NCBI RefSeq assembly: GCF_900638385.1
Contig: NZ_LR134510.1
Location: 806,001 to 870,000, forward strand
From: Actinobacillus delphinicola
GTDB lineage: Bacteria; Pseudomonadota; Gammaproteobacteria; Enterobacterales; Pasteurellaceae
Reading direction: 5' to 3'
DNA: 64,000 nt
Below the pieces are notes generated by a model. The model worked only from the letters and a program-made list of their open reading frames with translations, had not been told where the DNA came from and did no database searches. Shown in pieces: positions 17,509 to 29,179 of the stretch; position 1 is the stretch's first letter; each line of letters opens with the position of its first letter. The translations under genes were made by a program, and so were the position numbers.

Positions 17509-18003
17509 ATGGCATTAAATCTTCAAGACAAACAAGCAATTGTTGCCGAAGTAAATGAAGCCGCCAAAGGTGCCCTTTCAGTAGTTATCGCGGACAGCCG
17601 TGGTGTTACTGTTGATAAAATGACTGAATTACGTAAAAACGCTCGTGAAGCTGGTGTTTCTATGCGTATCGTTCGTAATACTTTATTACGTCGTGCAGTA
17701 GAAGGTACCGAATTCGAATGTTTAAAAGATACGTTTGTAGGTCCTACACTTATCGCTTTTTCTAACGAACACCCAGGTGCAGCAGCACGTTTGTTCAAAG
17801 AATTTGCTAAAGCAAACGATAAGTTTGAAATCAAAGGTGCAGCCTTCGAAGGTGAAGTAAGAGATGTTGAATTCTTAGCAACATTACCAACTTACGATGA
17901 AGCAATTGCACGTTTAATGGCTACTATGAAAGAAGCTGCGGCAGGCAAACTTGTTCGCACTCTTGCGGCATTACGCGACAAAATGGAAGAACAAGCAGCT
18001 TAA
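17509..18003 (+). CDS. rplJ: 50S ribosomal protein L10
   Basis: This 164-residue protein is full length. The N-terminal rRNA-binding domain (residues 1-130) starts [22 protein letters not shown], with [20 protein letters not shown] and [12 protein letters not shown]. The C-terminal helix (about 135-164, [27 protein letters not shown]) carries the L7/L12 dimers. It is the first gene of the L10-RNA polymerase operon and the target of the leader above. Confidence 0.98.
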   Translation: MALNLQDKQAIVAEVNEAAKGALSVVIADSRGVTVDKMTELRKNAREAGVSMRIVRNTLLRRAVEGTEFECLKDTFVGPTLIAFSNEHPGAAARLFKEFAKANDKFEIKGAAFEGEVRDVEFLATLPTYDEAIARLMATMKEAAAGKLVRTLAALRDKMEEQAA

Positions 18004-18057
18004 TTCGTTCTGCTTTTCTTAAACTGTTAAATTATATTTACTTAGGAATTGATTGTT

Positions 18058-18423
18058 ATGTCTTTAACTAACGAACAAATCATTGAAGCAATCGCTTCTA
18101 AATCTGTTACTGATATCGTTGAATTAATCGCAGCGATGGAAGAAAAATTTGGTGTTTCAGCAGCTGCAGCAGCAGTAGCTGTAGCAGGTCCAGCTGAAGC
18201 AGCTGAAGAAAAAACTGAATTCGACGTTATCTTAGCTGAAGCTGGTGCTAACAAAGTTGCTGTAATCAAAGCAGTACGTGGTGCAACTGGTTTAGGCTTA
18301 AAAGAAGCTAAAGATTTAGTTGAATCTGCTCCAGCAACCTTAAAAGAAGGTATCTCTAAAGCTGAAGCTGAAGAATTACAAAAAGCATTAGAAGAAGCTG
18401 GTGCTAAAGTAGAAATCAAATAA
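18058..18423 (+). CDS. rplL: 50S ribosomal protein L7/L12
   Basis: The 121-residue protein has the N-terminal dimerisation helices ([20 protein letters not shown]), an Ala-rich hinge (residues 35-52) and the C-terminal factor-binding domain [20 protein letters not shown] to [13 protein letters not shown] 18058 matches the family start; the ATG at 18049 would add three residues. It is present in four or more copies per ribosome, consistent with its own translation start after a 54-base gap. An attenuator hairpin follows. Confidence 0.98.
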   Translation: MSLTNEQIIEAIASKSVTDIVELIAAMEEKFGVSAAAAAVAVAGPAEAAEEKTEFDVILAEAGANKVAVIKAVRGATGLGLKEAKDLVESAPATLKEGISKAEAEELQKALEEAGAKVEIK

Positions 18424-18454
18424 TTTTAATTTGATTTTTGCCTGACTTTAGGCC

Positions 18455-18486
18455 AAATGGCTGGTGGTTTTTCCATCAGCCATTTT
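18455..18486 (+). terminator. rplL-rpoB attenuator hairpin
   Basis: AAATGGCTG-GTGG and CCATCAGCCATTT pair around TTTTT, with only a short T-run (TTTTG) after the stem. A leaky terminator at this place is known in E. coli and sets the ratio of ribosomal protein to polymerase mRNA. Confidence 0.75.
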
Positions 18487-18591
18487 GTGCTATCCATATA
18501 TAGGAATAAATTCACCGTTATTTATTTCTATTTTTTACTCAAGGGATACGAATTGTATCTATTTTTGAGCTCCTACCCACTAGAGAAGTAA

Positions 18592-18658
18592 GGTTCAGAG
18601 TGCGGTCACTTAACGGCATCGTTGCCGCTACCAAGTATTAGCGGTTGGGTCACTGAAC
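18592..18658 (+). promoter_or_regulatory. Structured rpoB leader, possible RNase III processing site
   Basis: GGTTCAG...TG and CACTGAAC close a long stem. Inside are two hairpins, CGGCA/TGCCG and CCGCT/AGCGG. E. coli has an RNase III cleavage stem in the same rplL-rpoB interval. An AGTGCGGT near-uptake core lies in the stem. Function is inferred from position. Confidence 0.45.
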
Positions 18659-18676
18659 AACAAGCAGAGGAACCCT

Positions 18677-21600
18677 ATGGTTTACTCATATACCGAAAAA
18701 AAACGTATTCGTAAGAACTTTGGAAAACGTCCACAAGTTTTACACGTCCCTTATTTATTAACAATTCAAATTGATTCTTTTGAAAAATTTATTCGCAGAG
18801 ATCCTGAAGGACAACAAGGACTAGAAGCAGCATTCCGCTCTGTATTCCCGATTGTGAGTAATAATGGCTATACAGAATTACAATATGTTAGCTATCAGTT
18901 AGGTCAACCTGTTTTTGATGTTCGTGAATGTCAAATTCGTGGAACTACCTATTCTGCACCTTTACGCGTTAAATTACGTCTAGTGAGCTATGATCGTGAT
19001 GCAGCTCCAGGTACTATTAAAGATATTAAAGAACAAGAAGTGTACATGGGCGAAATTCCATTAATGACTGATAACGGAACCTTCGTTATTAATGGTACAG
19101 AACGTGTTGTAGTATCACAATTACACCGTAGTCCAGGTGTATTCTTTGATAGTGATCGTGGTAAAACTCACTCATCAGGTAAAATTTTATTTAACGCACG
19201 TATTATTCCTTACCGTGGTTCATGGTTAGACTTTGAATTCGATCCAAAAGATAATCTTTTTGCTCGTATTGACCGTCGTCGTAAATTACCTGCAACCATT
19301 ATTTTACGTGCTTTAGGCTACACTACTGAAGAAATTTTAAACTTATTCTTCGACAAAGTAGAATTTACCATTGATAACAATAAATTATTAATGACTTTAG
19401 TACCTGAAAGATTACGTGGTGAAACTGCATCTTTCGATATTGAAGCCAATGGTAAAGTTTATGTTGAACGTGGTCGCCGTATTACAGCTCGCCATATCAA
19501 AGCATTAGCAAAAGATAATGTAAATCAAGTTGTTGTACCAACTGAATATATCGTTGGTAAAGTTGCAGCGAAAGAATACTTAGATCTTGAAACTGGCGAA
19601 ATTATTTGTGGTGCAAATGAAGAGTTAACCCTAGAAATCTTGGCGAAACTTTCACAAGCTGGCTACAAAACAATTGAAACATTATTTACAAATGATCTTG
19701 ATGCAGGTGCGTATATTTCTGAAACTTTACGTATCGACCCATCTTATGATCGTTTAAGCGCATTAGTAGAAATCTACCGTATGATGCGTCCTGGTGAACC
19801 GCCTACAAAAGAAGCGGCTGAAGGCTTATTCGAAAATATGTTCTTCTCACCAGATCGTTATGACTTATCTGCAGTAGGTCGCATGAAATTTAACCGTTCT
19901 TTAGGGATCGATGATTCTGAAGGAAGCGGTGTATTAAGCAAAGACGATATCGTTCGTGTAATGAAAAAACTCATTGCAATCCGTAACGGTAACGGTGAAG
20001 TGGATGATATCGACCACTTAGGTAACCGTCGTATTCGTTCTGTTGGTGAAATGGCAGAAAACCAATTCCGTATTGGTTTAGTACGTGTTGAACGTGCAGT
20101 GAAAGAACGTTTATCTTTAGGTGATCTTGATTCATTAACTCCACAAGATCTTATCAATGCGAAACCAATTTCTGCTGCGGTTAAAGAATTCTTTGGTTCT
20201 TCACAACTTTCACAATTCATGGACCAAAATAACCCACTTTCAGAAGTGACACACAAACGTCGTATTTCTGCATTGGGTCCAGGTGGTTTAACTCGTGAAC
20301 GTGCAGGTTTCGAAGTTCGAGACGTTCACGCAACTCACTATGGTCGTTTATGTCCAATCGAAACCCCTGAAGGTCCAAACATCGGTTTGATCAACTCACT
20401 TTCTGTGTACGCTCGTACAAATGACTACGGTTTCTTAGAAACTCCGTATCGTAAAGTAGTGAATGGTCAAGTAACTGAAGAAATCGAATATTTATCTGCT
20501 ATCGAAGAAGGTAAATACGTTATCGCACAGGCGAACTCAAACTTAGATGATGACTTCCGTTTCACTGATGCTTTCGTAACAGCACGTGGTGAAAAAGGTG
20601 AATCTGGTTTATTCCGCCCTGATGAAGTTCAATATATGGACGTTTCAACTCAACAAGTTGTATCTGTAGCGGCAGCGTTAATTCCGTTCTTGGAACACGA
20701 CGATGCGAACCGTGCCTTGATGGGTGCGAACATGCAACGCCAAGCAGTACCTACTTTACGTGCAGACAAACCACTTGTTGGTACTGGTATGGAAAAACCA
20801 GTAGCACTTGACTCTGGCGTAGCGGTTACAGCAAAACGTGGCGGTACAATTCAATATGTTGATGCATCACGTATCGTGGTGAAAGTAAACGAAGATGAAA
20901 CCATCGCAGGAGAAGCGGGTATTGATATTTATAACTTAATCAAATATACCCGTTCTAACCAAAACACCTGTATTAACCAAATTCCTTGTGTGAAATTAGG
21001 CGAACCTGTTGGTCGTGGCGAAATCTTAGCAGATGGTCCATCAACCGACTTAGGTGAACTTGCACTTGGTCAAAACATGCGTGTAGCGTTCATGCCATGG
21101 AATGGTTATAACTTCGAAGACTCGATCTTAGTATCTGAACGTGTTGTTCAAGAAGATCGTTTCACAACAATCCACATCCAAGAATTATCTTGTGTGGCGC
21201 GTGATACTAAATTAGGCGCTGAAGAAATTACTGCGGATATTCCAAACGTAAGCGAAGCTGCATTAAGTAAACTTGATGAATCAGGTATCGTTTACATCGG
21301 TGCGGAAGTAAAAGGTGGTGATATTCTTGTGGGTAAAGTGACACCTAAAGGTGAAACTCAATTAACCCCAGAAGAAAAACTTCTTCGTGCAATCTTCGGT
21401 GAAAAAGCATCTGACGTTAAAGATTCTTCTTTACGTGTTCCAAACAGCGTGTCTGGTACCGTAATTGACGTTCAAGTATTTACTCGCGATGGCGTTGAAA
21501 AAGATAAACGTGCACTTGAAATTGAAGAAATGCAATTAAAAGAAGCGAAAAAAGACTTAATGGAAGAGTTAGAAATTCTTGAAGCTGGTCTTTTCGCACG

Positions 21601-22705
21601 TGTGCGCAATCTTTTAGTATCAAGCGGTATGGATGAAGCAACCCTTGATCGAATGACTCGTGAACAATGGCTTGATCAAAGTCTAAGCGATGAAGAAAAA
21701 CAAACTCAATTAGAACAACTTGCGGATCAATACGAAGAATTACGTAAAGAGTTCGAACAAAAACTTGAAGTACAACGTGGCAAAATTATCCAAGGTGATG
21801 ATCTAGCACCAGGTGTACTTAAAGTGGTTAAAGTTTATCTTGCTGTTAAACGTCGTATCCAACCTGGGGATAAAATGGCGGGTCGTCACGGTAACAAAGG
21901 GGTTATCTCAAAAATTAACCCAATCGAAGACATGCCATACGATGAAAACGGTCAACCTGTTGATATCGTACTAAACCCACTGGGCGTACCTTCTCGTATG
22001 AATATCGGTCAGATCTTAGAAACTCACTTAGGCTTAGCGGCTAAAGGTATCGGTGATAAGATCAATGCGATGTTAAAACAAAAACAAAGCGTAGAAAAAT
22101 TGCGTGAATACATGCAAAAAGCCTACGACCTTGGCGAAGGTGAACAAAAAGTTGATCTTAATACCTTCACTGACGAAGAAGTAATGCGTTTAGCAGAAAA
22201 CCTACGTAAAGGTTTACCAATCGCAACACCAGTATTCGATGGTGCGGATGAAAAAGAAATCAAAGGTTTATTAGAATTAGGTGATCTTCCAACATCAGGA
22301 CAAATTACTTTATTCGATGGTCGTACCGGTGAGAAATTTGAACGTCCAGTAACAGTAGGTTACATGTACATGCTCAAATTGAACCACTTAGTTGATGACA
22401 AAATGCACGCTCGTTCAACCGGTTCTTACAGCCTTGTTACCCAACAACCATTGGGTGGTAAAGCACAGTTCGGTGGACAACGTTTCGGGGAAATGGAAGT
22501 TTGGGCACTTGAAGCTTATGGTGCAGCCTATACCCTACAAGAAATGTTAACCGTGAAATCTGATGACGTGAACGGTCGTACGAAGATGTATAAAAACATC
22601 GTTGCGGGCAACCAACAAATGGACCCAGGTACACCGGAATCTTTCAACGTAATTATGAAAGAAATCCGTTCATTAGGTATCAACATCGATCTTGATGAAG
22701 AGTAA
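18677..22705 (+). CDS. rpoB: RNA polymerase beta subunit
   Basis: The 1342-residue protein has the same length as E. coli RpoB. The rifampicin region reads [20 protein letters not shown] at about residues 512-531 with no obvious resistance change. [31 protein letters not shown] and the C-terminal [12 protein letters not shown] and [17 protein letters not shown] blocks are intact. It starts at ATG 18677 behind AGAGGAA. A 46-bp palindrome lies between it and rpoC. Confidence 0.99.
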   Translation: MVYSYTEKKRIRKNFGKRPQVLHVPYLLTIQIDSFEKFIRRDPEGQQGLEAAFRSVFPIVSNNGYTELQYVSYQLGQPVFDVRECQIRGTTYSAPLRVKLRLVSYDRDAAPGTIKDIKEQEVYMGEIPLMTDNGTFVINGTERVVVSQLHRSPGVFFDSDRGKTHSSGKILFNARIIPYRGSWLDFEFDPKDNLFARIDRRRKLPATIILRALGYTTEEILNLFFDKVEFTIDNNKLLMTLVPERLRGETASFDIEANGKVYVERGRRITARHIKALAKDNVNQVVVPTEYIVGKVAAKEYLDLETGEIICGANEELTLEILAKLSQAGYKTIETLFTNDLDAGAYISETLRIDPSYDRLSALVEIYRMMRPGEPPTKEAAEGLFENMFFSPDRYDLSAVGRMKFNRSLGIDDSEGSGVLSKDDIVRVMKKLIAIRNGNGEVDDIDHLGNRRIRSVGEMAENQFRIGLVRVERAVKERLSLGDLDSLTPQDLINAKPISAAVKEFFGSSQLSQFMDQNNPLSEVTHKRRISALGPGGLTRERAGFEVRDVHATHYGRLCPIETPEGPNIGLINSLSVYARTNDYGFLETPYRKVVNGQVTEEIEYLSAIEEGKYVIAQANSNLDDDFRFTDAFVTARGEKGESGLFRPDEVQYMDVSTQQVVSVAAALIPFLEHDDANRALMGANMQRQAVPTLRADKPLVGTGMEKPVALDSGVAVTAKRGGTIQYVDASRIVVKVNEDETIAGEAGIDIYNLIKYTRSNQNTCINQIPCVKLGEPVGRGEILADGPSTDLGELALGQNMRVAFMPWNGYNFEDSILVSERVVQEDRFTTIHIQELSCVARDTKLGAEEITADIPNVSEAALSKLDESGIVYIGAEVKGGDILVGKVTPKGETQLTPEEKLLRAIFGEKASDVKDSSLRVPNSVSGTVIDVQVFTRDGVEKDKRALEIEEMQLKEAKKDLMEELEILEAGLFARVRNLLVSSGMDEATLDRMTREQWLDQSLSDEEKQTQLEQLADQYEELRKEFEQKLEVQRGKIIQGDDLAPGVLKVVKVYLAVKRRIQPGDKMAGRHGNKGVISKINPIEDMPYDENGQPVDIVLNPLGVPSRMNIGQILETHLGLAAKGIGDKINAMLKQKQSVEKLREYMQKAYDLGEGEQKVDLNTFTDEEVMRLAENLRKGLPIATPVFDGADEKEIKGLLELGDLPTSGQITLFDGRTGEKFERPVTVGYMYMLKLNHLVDDKMHARSTGSYSLVTQQPLGGKAQFGGQRFGEMEVWALEAYGAAYTLQEMLTVKSDDVNGRTKMYKNIVAGNQQMDPGTPESFNVIMKEIRSLGINIDLDEE

Positions 22706-22725
22706 GCCTTAAAACTCTACTAGCC

Positions 22726-22771
22726 CATACGCCACGATTTTAGAAAAATTTTTCGAAAATTGAGGCGTATG
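22726..22771. repeat. Full palindromic ACGCC repeat between rpoB and rpoC
   Basis: CATACGCCACGATTTT at the left is mirrored by AAAATTGAGGCGTATG at the right, with an AT-rich inverted centre. It equals two half-units fused head to head. It sits inside an essential operon and would form a strong hairpin in the mRNA 30 bases before the rpoC start. Confidence 0.88.
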
Positions 22772-22801
22772 AATAAGTTTAACTCCGATAGGAGCAATTA
22801 A

Positions 22802-25800
22802 GTGAAAGACTTAGCAAAGCTTTTAAAAACACAATCAAAAACTAGCGAAGATTTTGATGTGATTAAAATTGGTTTAGCGTCACCAGATATGATCCGTTCT
22901 TGGTCATACGGTGAAGTGAAAAAACCTGAAACCATTAACTACCGTACTTTCAAACCAGAACGTGATGGTCTTTTCTGTGCCCGTATCTTCGGACCTGTAA
23001 AAGATTACGAATGTTTATGTGGTAAATATAAACGTTTAAAACACCGTGGCGTAATCTGTGAAAAATGTGGTGTTGAAGTAACTCAATCTAAAGTACGTCG
23101 TGAACGTATGGGGCATATTGAACTTGCTTCTCCAGTAGCACACATTTGGTTTTTAAAATCTCTACCATCTCGTATCGGTTTATTACTTGATATGCCATTA
23201 CGTGATATTGAACGTGTTTTATATTTTGAATCTTTCATTGTCACTGAACCTGGCATGACTGACTTAGAAAAAGGTCAGCTTCTTACTGAAGAACAATATC
23301 TTGAAGCAGAAGAACGTTTTGGCGACGAATTCGAAGCGAAAATGGGTGCGGAAGCAATCCAAGATTTGTTACGTGCGATGGATTTAGAGCATGAATGTGA
23401 AGTTTTACGTGAAGAATTACAAGAAACTAACTCAGAAACTAAACGTAAAAAAATCACTAAACGCTTAAAACTTATTGAATCTTTCATTCAATCTGGCAAC
23501 AAACCAGAATGGATGGTATTAACTGTACTTCCAGTATTACCACCAGATCTTCGCCCATTAGTACCACTTGATGGTGGTCGTTTTGCGACATCTGACTTGA
23601 ATGATTTATATCGCCGCGTAATTAACCGTAATAACCGTTTAAAACGTTTATTAGACCTTATCGCACCAGATATCATCGTACGTAATGAAAAACGTATGTT
23701 ACAAGAATCTGTAGATGCGTTATTAGATAATGGTCGTCGTGGTCGTGCGATCACTGGCTCTAACCGCCGTCCATTAAAATCTTTGGCTGATATGATCAAA
23801 GGTAAACAAGGTCGTTTCCGTCAAAACTTATTAGGTAAACGTGTTGACTACTCTGGTCGTTCTGTAATTACAGTAGGTCCATTCTTACGTCTTCACCAAT
23901 GTGGTTTACCGAAAAAAATGGCATTGGAATTATTCCGTCCATTCATCTATGCGAAATTAGAAAGCCGTGGCTACGCAACTACAATTAAAGCTGCGAAGAA
24001 AATGGTTGAACGTGAAGATGCAATCGTATGGGATATCTTAGCGGAAGTTATTCGCGAACATCCAATCCTCCTTAACCGTGCGCCGACACTTCACCGTCTT
24101 GGTATTCAAGCATTTGAACCAATTCTAATTGAAGGTAAAGCAATCCGTTTACACCCACTCGTTTGTGCGGCATTCAATGCGGACTTCGATGGTGACCAAA
24201 TGGCGGTTCACGTACCTTTAACATTAGAAGCACAACTTGAAGCACGTGCGTTAATGATGTCTACAAACAACATCTTATCGCCTGCGAATGGTGAGCCAAT
24301 CATCGTTCCTTCACAAGACGTGGTATTAGGTCTTTACTACATGACCCGTGAAAAAGTGAATGCGAAAGGTGAAGGCATGGTATTGCAAGATCCTCGTGAA
24401 GCAGAAAAAGCTTACGCAACAGGTAAAGCAGAATTACACGCACGCGTTAAAGTACGTATTACTGAATGGGTGAAAAATGTTGCAGGTGAGTATGAACCTC
24501 ATACACACCTTGTAGATACGACTGTTGGTCGTGCAATCCTTTGGATGATCGCACCAAAAGGTATGCCATTCAGCTTGTTTAACCAACCGTTAAACAAAAA
24601 AGGTATTTCTCGCTTAATTAACAGCAGCTACCGTCTACTTGGCTTAAAAGAAAGTGTAATGTTTGCTGACCATATCATGTATACCGGTTTTGCATACGCA
24701 GCACGTTCTGGTTCTTCTGTTGGTGTTGACGATATGGTTATCCCAGCGAAGAAATATGAAATTATTGCAGAAGCAGAAGCAGAAGTTGCTGAAATTCAAG
24801 AACAATTCCAATCAGGTCTTGTAACAGCAGGCGAACGCTATAATAAAGTAATCGATATTTGGTCTACTGCGAATGAGCGCGTAGGTAAAGCGATGATGGA
24901 AAACCTTTCTACGGAAGAAGTAATGAACCGTGAAGGTAAACTTGAAAAACAAGCATCATTCAACAGCATCTTTATGATGGCAGACTCAGGGGCTCGTGGT
25001 AGTGCGACTCAGATTCGTCAGCTTGCTGGTATGCGTGGTTTGATGGCTCGTCCAGATGGTTCGATCATCGAAACTCCGATTACAGCGAACTTCCGTGAAG
25101 GTCTAAACGTATTACAGTACTTTATTTCAACCCACGGTGCGCGTAAAGGTTTGGCGGATACAGCGTTAAAAACAGCGAACTCAGGTTACTTAACTCGTCG
25201 TTTAGTAGACGTAGCACAAGACTTAGTTATCATTGAAGATGACTGTGGTACCCACGAAGGTATCGTAATGATGCCATTAATCGAAGGTGGTGACGTTAAA
25301 GAAGCATTACGTGATCGTGTTCTCGGTCGTGTGGTTGCAGAAGACGTATTAAAACCAGGTACAGACGAAGTATTAATTCCACGTAATACACTTGTGGATG
25401 AAAAACTTTGTGATGTTATCGATGCAAACTCTGTAGATAGTATCAAAGTACGTTCTGTTGTAACGTGTGAAACTGACTTCGGTGTATGTGCGAAATGTTA
25501 CGGTCGTGACTTAGCACGTGGTCACTTAATTAACCAAGGTGAAGCGGTTGGTGTTATCGCAGCACAATCAATCGGTGAACCAGGTACACAGTTAACCATG
25601 CGTACGTTCCACATCGGTGGTGCGGCATCTGCAGCAGCAAAAGAATCTAGCGTACAAGTTAAAAATACCGGTACTTTACGTCTAACTGGTGCGAAATTCG
25701 TAACCAATAAAGAAGGTAAACTCGTTCTTACCTCACGTAATACAGAATTAACCGTAGTTGATACTTTTGGTCGTACAAAAGAACACTATAAACTTCCATA

Positions 25801-27046
25801 CGGTGCTATCTTAAGTAAAGGTGACGCTGCGGAAGTTGAAGCAGGTGAAATCGTAGCAAACTGGGATCCGCATACAATGCCGGTTATCTCTGAAGTGAGC
25901 GGTTTCGTGAAATTTGAAGACATCGTGGATGGTTTAACTGTAACTCGTCAAACTGATGAATTAACAGGTTTATCTTCTATCGTTGTTCAAGATGTCGGTG
26001 AACGTACAACTGCAGGTAAAGATTTACGTCCAGCAATTAAACTTGTTGACGCTCAAGGTAATGATATCTTTATCCCAGGTACGGAAGTTGTTGCACAATA
26101 CTTCTTACCAGGTAAAGCAATCGTGAACTTAGACGATGGTGCAGAAATTTCAATCGGTGAATCTTTAGCACGTATTCCACAAGAATCTGTGGGTACTAAA
26201 GATATTACCGGGGGTCTTCCACGCGTTGCTGACTTATTTGAAGCTCGTAAACCGAAAGAACCTGCAATTCTTGCTGAAATCTCTGGTATCGTATCATTTG
26301 GTAAAGAAACCAAAGGCAAACGTCGTTTATTGATTACACCAGCAGAAGGTGAAACTTACGAAGAAATGATTCCGAAATGGCGTCAATTGAACGTATTTGA
26401 AGGTGAAATGGTAGAAAAAGGTGACTTAATCTCTGATGGTCCTGAAATGCCACACGATATTCTTCGCTTACGTGGTGTTCACGCTGTGACAGAATATATC
26501 GTTAATGAAGTACAAGAAGTTTACCGCTTACAAGGGGTAAAAATTAACGATAAACACATCGAAGTAATCGTTCGCCAAATGTTACGTAAATGTGTGATCA
26601 CTAACGCATACGATTCTGAATTCCTTGAAGGTGCACAAGAAGAAGTTGCGCGCGTTAAAATTGTTAACCGTCAACGTATTGCAGAAGGTAAACCACCAGT
26701 TGAATTCCAACGTGAATTACTTGGTATTACCAAAGCATCACTTGCGACAGAATCCTTTATTTCTGCAGCATCATTCCAAGAAACCACTCGCGTTCTTACA
26801 GAAGCAGCGGTTGCGGGTAAACGTGATGAATTACGCGGTCTTAAAGAAAACGTTATCGTGGGTCGTTTAATTCCAGCAGGTACTGGTTTTGCGTATCACA
26901 AAAATAAACGTTTAGATCGTGAAGCAGTGAATGCAGAAATCGATGCAGCTATCATGGAAAATCCAGTGGTAGAAGAAGCTGAAATTATCAGCCCTGCGGA
27001 TGAAGCAACTGCGGATCTCGCAAAAATGCTAAACATGGCAGACTAA
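22802..27046 (+). CDS. rpoC: RNA polymerase beta' subunit
   Basis: The 1414-residue subunit begins at GTG 22802 behind AGGAG. The N-terminal zinc finger ([20 protein letters not shown], residues about 70-90), the catalytic loop [12 protein letters not shown] (about 458-469), the bridge helix region [19 protein letters not shown] and the second zinc site ([19 protein letters not shown]) are all intact. It is the last gene of the rplJ operon, ending in a strong terminator. Confidence 0.99.
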   Translation: MKDLAKLLKTQSKTSEDFDVIKIGLASPDMIRSWSYGEVKKPETINYRTFKPERDGLFCARIFGPVKDYECLCGKYKRLKHRGVICEKCGVEVTQSKVRRERMGHIELASPVAHIWFLKSLPSRIGLLLDMPLRDIERVLYFESFIVTEPGMTDLEKGQLLTEEQYLEAEERFGDEFEAKMGAEAIQDLLRAMDLEHECEVLREELQETNSETKRKKITKRLKLIESFIQSGNKPEWMVLTVLPVLPPDLRPLVPLDGGRFATSDLNDLYRRVINRNNRLKRLLDLIAPDIIVRNEKRMLQESVDALLDNGRRGRAITGSNRRPLKSLADMIKGKQGRFRQNLLGKRVDYSGRSVITVGPFLRLHQCGLPKKMALELFRPFIYAKLESRGYATTIKAAKKMVEREDAIVWDILAEVIREHPILLNRAPTLHRLGIQAFEPILIEGKAIRLHPLVCAAFNADFDGDQMAVHVPLTLEAQLEARALMMSTNNILSPANGEPIIVPSQDVVLGLYYMTREKVNAKGEGMVLQDPREAEKAYATGKAELHARVKVRITEWVKNVAGEYEPHTHLVDTTVGRAILWMIAPKGMPFSLFNQPLNKKGISRLINSSYRLLGLKESVMFADHIMYTGFAYAARSGSSVGVDDMVIPAKKYEIIAEAEAEVAEIQEQFQSGLVTAGERYNKVIDIWSTANERVGKAMMENLSTEEVMNREGKLEKQASFNSIFMMADSGARGSATQIRQLAGMRGLMARPDGSIIETPITANFREGLNVLQYFISTHGARKGLADTALKTANSGYLTRRLVDVAQDLVIIEDDCGTHEGIVMMPLIEGGDVKEALRDRVLGRVVAEDVLKPGTDEVLIPRNTLVDEKLCDVIDANSVDSIKVRSVVTCETDFGVCAKCYGRDLARGHLINQGEAVGVIAAQSIGEPGTQLTMRTFHIGGAASAAAKESSVQVKNTGTLRLTGAKFVTNKEGKLVLTSRNTELTVVDTFGRTKEHYKLPYGAILSKGDAAEVEAGEIVANWDPHTMPVISEVSGFVKFEDIVDGLTVTRQTDELTGLSSIVVQDVGERTTAGKDLRPAIKLVDAQGNDIFIPGTEVVAQYFLPGKAIVNLDDGAEISIGESLARIPQESVGTKDITGGLPRVADLFEARKPKEPAILAEISGIVSFGKETKGKRRLLITPAEGETYEEMIPKWRQLNVFEGEMVEKGDLISDGPEMPHDILRLRGVHAVTEYIVNEVQEVYRLQGVKINDKHIEVIVRQMLRKCVITNAYDSEFLEGAQEEVARVKIVNRQRIAEGKPPVEFQRELLGITKASLATESFISAASFQETTRVLTEAAVAGKRDELRGLKENVIVGRLIPAGTGFAYHKNKRLDREAVNAEIDAAIMENPVVEEAEIISPADEATADLAKMLNMAD

Positions 27047-27058
27047 TCTAGTCTAAAT

Positions 27059-27097
27059 AAAGCCCCTGCCCGAAAGAGCGGGGGCTTTCGCTTTTTA
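27059..27097 (+). terminator. Terminator of the rplJ-rpoC operon
   Basis: AAAGCCCCTGC pairs with GCGGGGGCTTT around CCGAAAGA, followed by CGCTTTTTA. Confidence 0.93.
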
Positions 27098-27238
27098 TAA
27101 GATAAAAAAATTTTATTTCGCCTTGTTTTTAGGAAGTTGTATAAAAAATAGTATAACTTACTGGACATGGCGTTTTATTTAAGGTTAAATATTTTACGAT
27201 TTTTTAACATTTTTATAGTAAACGTAAGGAACGCATAA

Positions 27239-28930
27239 ATGGACCATTCTCAACTTATTTCTCGATTGGTTGATATCGCTGGGCAATCCCACGTTATTAC
27301 TGATCCGAGTAAAACATTATTTTATCGTAAAGGTTACCGATTTGGTGAAGGTAAGGCTTTAGCGGTAGTTAAACCAAAAACACTTTTAGAATATTGGAAA
27401 GTTTTAGAAGCTTGTGTAGCGGCAGACGTGATTGTTATTTCACAATCTGCTAATACTGGCTTAACTGGCGGTTCTACGCCAGATGGTAACGATTATGATC
27501 GAGATATCGTTATCGTAAATACATTATTACTTGATGGCATTCAGCTTATTGAAAAAAATACTCAAGTTGTATGTTTAGCTGGTGCGACTTTGTATGAGTT
27601 AGAAGATATTTTACGTCCATTACATCGTGAGCCACACTCTGTTATCGGTTCATCTTGTATCGGGGCATCGGTTGTTGGTGGTATTTGTAATAACTCAGGT
27701 GGTGCGCTTGTACAACGTGGTCCTGCATATACACAAATGGCATTGTTTGCCCAAATCAATGAAAAAGGTGAATTAGAGCTTAAAAACCACCTGGGTATTC
27801 ATTTGGGTAATACACCAGAAGAGATTTTAACAAATCTTCAACAACATCGTTATTCTGCGGATGATGTAGAAAAAGATTGTGGTCAAGGCTCAGACCATTC
27901 TTATTGTAATCACGTTCGTGAAGTTGATGCAGATACACCAGCACGTTTTAATGCGGATCCAACTCGCCACTATGAAGCATCAGGTTGTGCGGGTAAATTA
28001 GCCGTATTTGCGGTACGTCTTGATACCTTCCCGATGGATAAAGAAACTGCCGTATTCTATATTGGTACTAACGATATCCAAGCATTAAGTGATGTGCGTC
28101 GTACTATGCTTACTGAATTTGATAGCTTGCCAATCTCTGGTGAATATATTCATCGTGATGCGTATGATCTTGCAACTGTTTACGGTAAAGATACCTTCTG
28201 GGTTATCAAAACAATGGGAACTAAATGGTTACCAAAACTTTTTGCCTTAAAAGCGAAAGCAGACCGTATCGCAGAAAAATTCCCATTCATGCCAAAACAC
28301 TTTGGTGATAAATTTATGCAAGTGGTTTCTAAGTTTATTCCAAACCAATTGCCAGAAAAAATGGAAGATTTCCACAAGAAATACGATCATCATTTGATCT
28401 TAAAAGTGGGCGGTGATTTAATTCCACAAACTCGTGAATTCTTGAAAAACTATTTTGCGGATAGTAGCAAAGGTGGTTATTTTGAATGTGATAGTAAAGA
28501 AGCACAAGCTGCGATGTTACACCGCTTTGCTGTAGCATCTGCTGCGATTCGTTATCACAATGTACATGAAAAAGAAGTAGGCGAACTAGTTGCATTAGAT
28601 ATCGCTTTACGTCGTAACGATAAAGAATGGTTTGAACATCTTCCAGAAGAAATCAGTAGTAAAATTATGCATAAACTTTACTACGGACATTTCATGTGCC
28701 ATGTATTCCACCAAGATTACATTTTAAAACCAGGTGTTGATGGGCATGAGCTTGAAGAAGAAATGCTTAAATTATTAGATAAACGTGGCGCACAATATCC
28801 TGCTGAGCATAATGTTGGTCACCTTTATGAAGCGAAACCAGAATTGAAAAAATTCTACCAAGACTTAGATCCAACCAATGGATTCAATCCAGGCTTAGGT
28901 CACACTTCAAAAAATAAAAACTGGCAATAA
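27239..28930 (+). CDS. dld: Quinone-dependent D-lactate dehydrogenase
   Basis: This 563-residue FAD enzyme oxidises D-lactate to pyruvate and passes electrons to quinone at the inner face of the membrane. The FAD-binding PCMH domain (about residues 40-210) has SANTGLTGGSTPDGNDYDRDIVI and IGSSCIGASVVGGICNNSGGALVQRG. The C-terminal part (about 270-560) is the Dld membrane-binding cap domain, including HFGDKFMQVVSKFIP, and the end NPGLGHTSKNKNWQ is typical. Length agrees with E. coli Dld (571). It is a single-gene unit with its own terminator. Confidence 0.96.
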   Translation: MDHSQLISRLVDIAGQSHVITDPSKTLFYRKGYRFGEGKALAVVKPKTLLEYWKVLEACVAADVIVISQSANTGLTGGSTPDGNDYDRDIVIVNTLLLDGIQLIEKNTQVVCLAGATLYELEDILRPLHREPHSVIGSSCIGASVVGGICNNSGGALVQRGPAYTQMALFAQINEKGELELKNHLGIHLGNTPEEILTNLQQHRYSADDVEKDCGQGSDHSYCNHVREVDADTPARFNADPTRHYEASGCAGKLAVFAVRLDTFPMDKETAVFYIGTNDIQALSDVRRTMLTEFDSLPISGEYIHRDAYDLATVYGKDTFWVIKTMGTKWLPKLFALKAKADRIAEKFPFMPKHFGDKFMQVVSKFIPNQLPEKMEDFHKKYDHHLILKVGGDLIPQTREFLKNYFADSSKGGYFECDSKEAQAAMLHRFAVASAAIRYHNVHEKEVGELVALDIALRRNDKEWFEHLPEEISSKIMHKLYYGHFMCHVFHQDYILKPGVDGHELEEEMLKLLDKRGAQYPAEHNVGHLYEAKPELKKFYQDLDPTNGFNPGLGHTSKNKNWQ

Positions 28931-28974
28931 ATCACCAAAAAATTATGCTTAATTGAGCAAATTTTTTACCAAAA

Positions 28975-29002
28975 ATCGCCCCATATTATGGGGCGGTTTT
29001 TT
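28975..29002 (+). terminator. Terminator of dld
   Basis: ATCGCCCCATA and TATGGGGCGGT form the stem, followed by TTTTTTA. Confidence 0.9.
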
Positions 29003-29179
29003 ATCTTTCATTTTTTACTTATTTATAAAGCAGTTATACGCTGTCAATGCGGAACAATAAAATATAGTGATTGCAGTTTAGCATGCTAGCCATTATTCTA
29101 TACGCCTTGAATTTAAATAATAGATTAATATTTAATCGGTTATAATTTTAATTAACCACTTTTAGGCACTGGAAATTTT

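Noticed and set aside
29052..29068. CAATAAAATATAGTGA upstream of nrdA as an NrdR box
   Set aside because: The right half fits the NrdR consensus but the left half does not, and I found no convincing second box at helical spacing.
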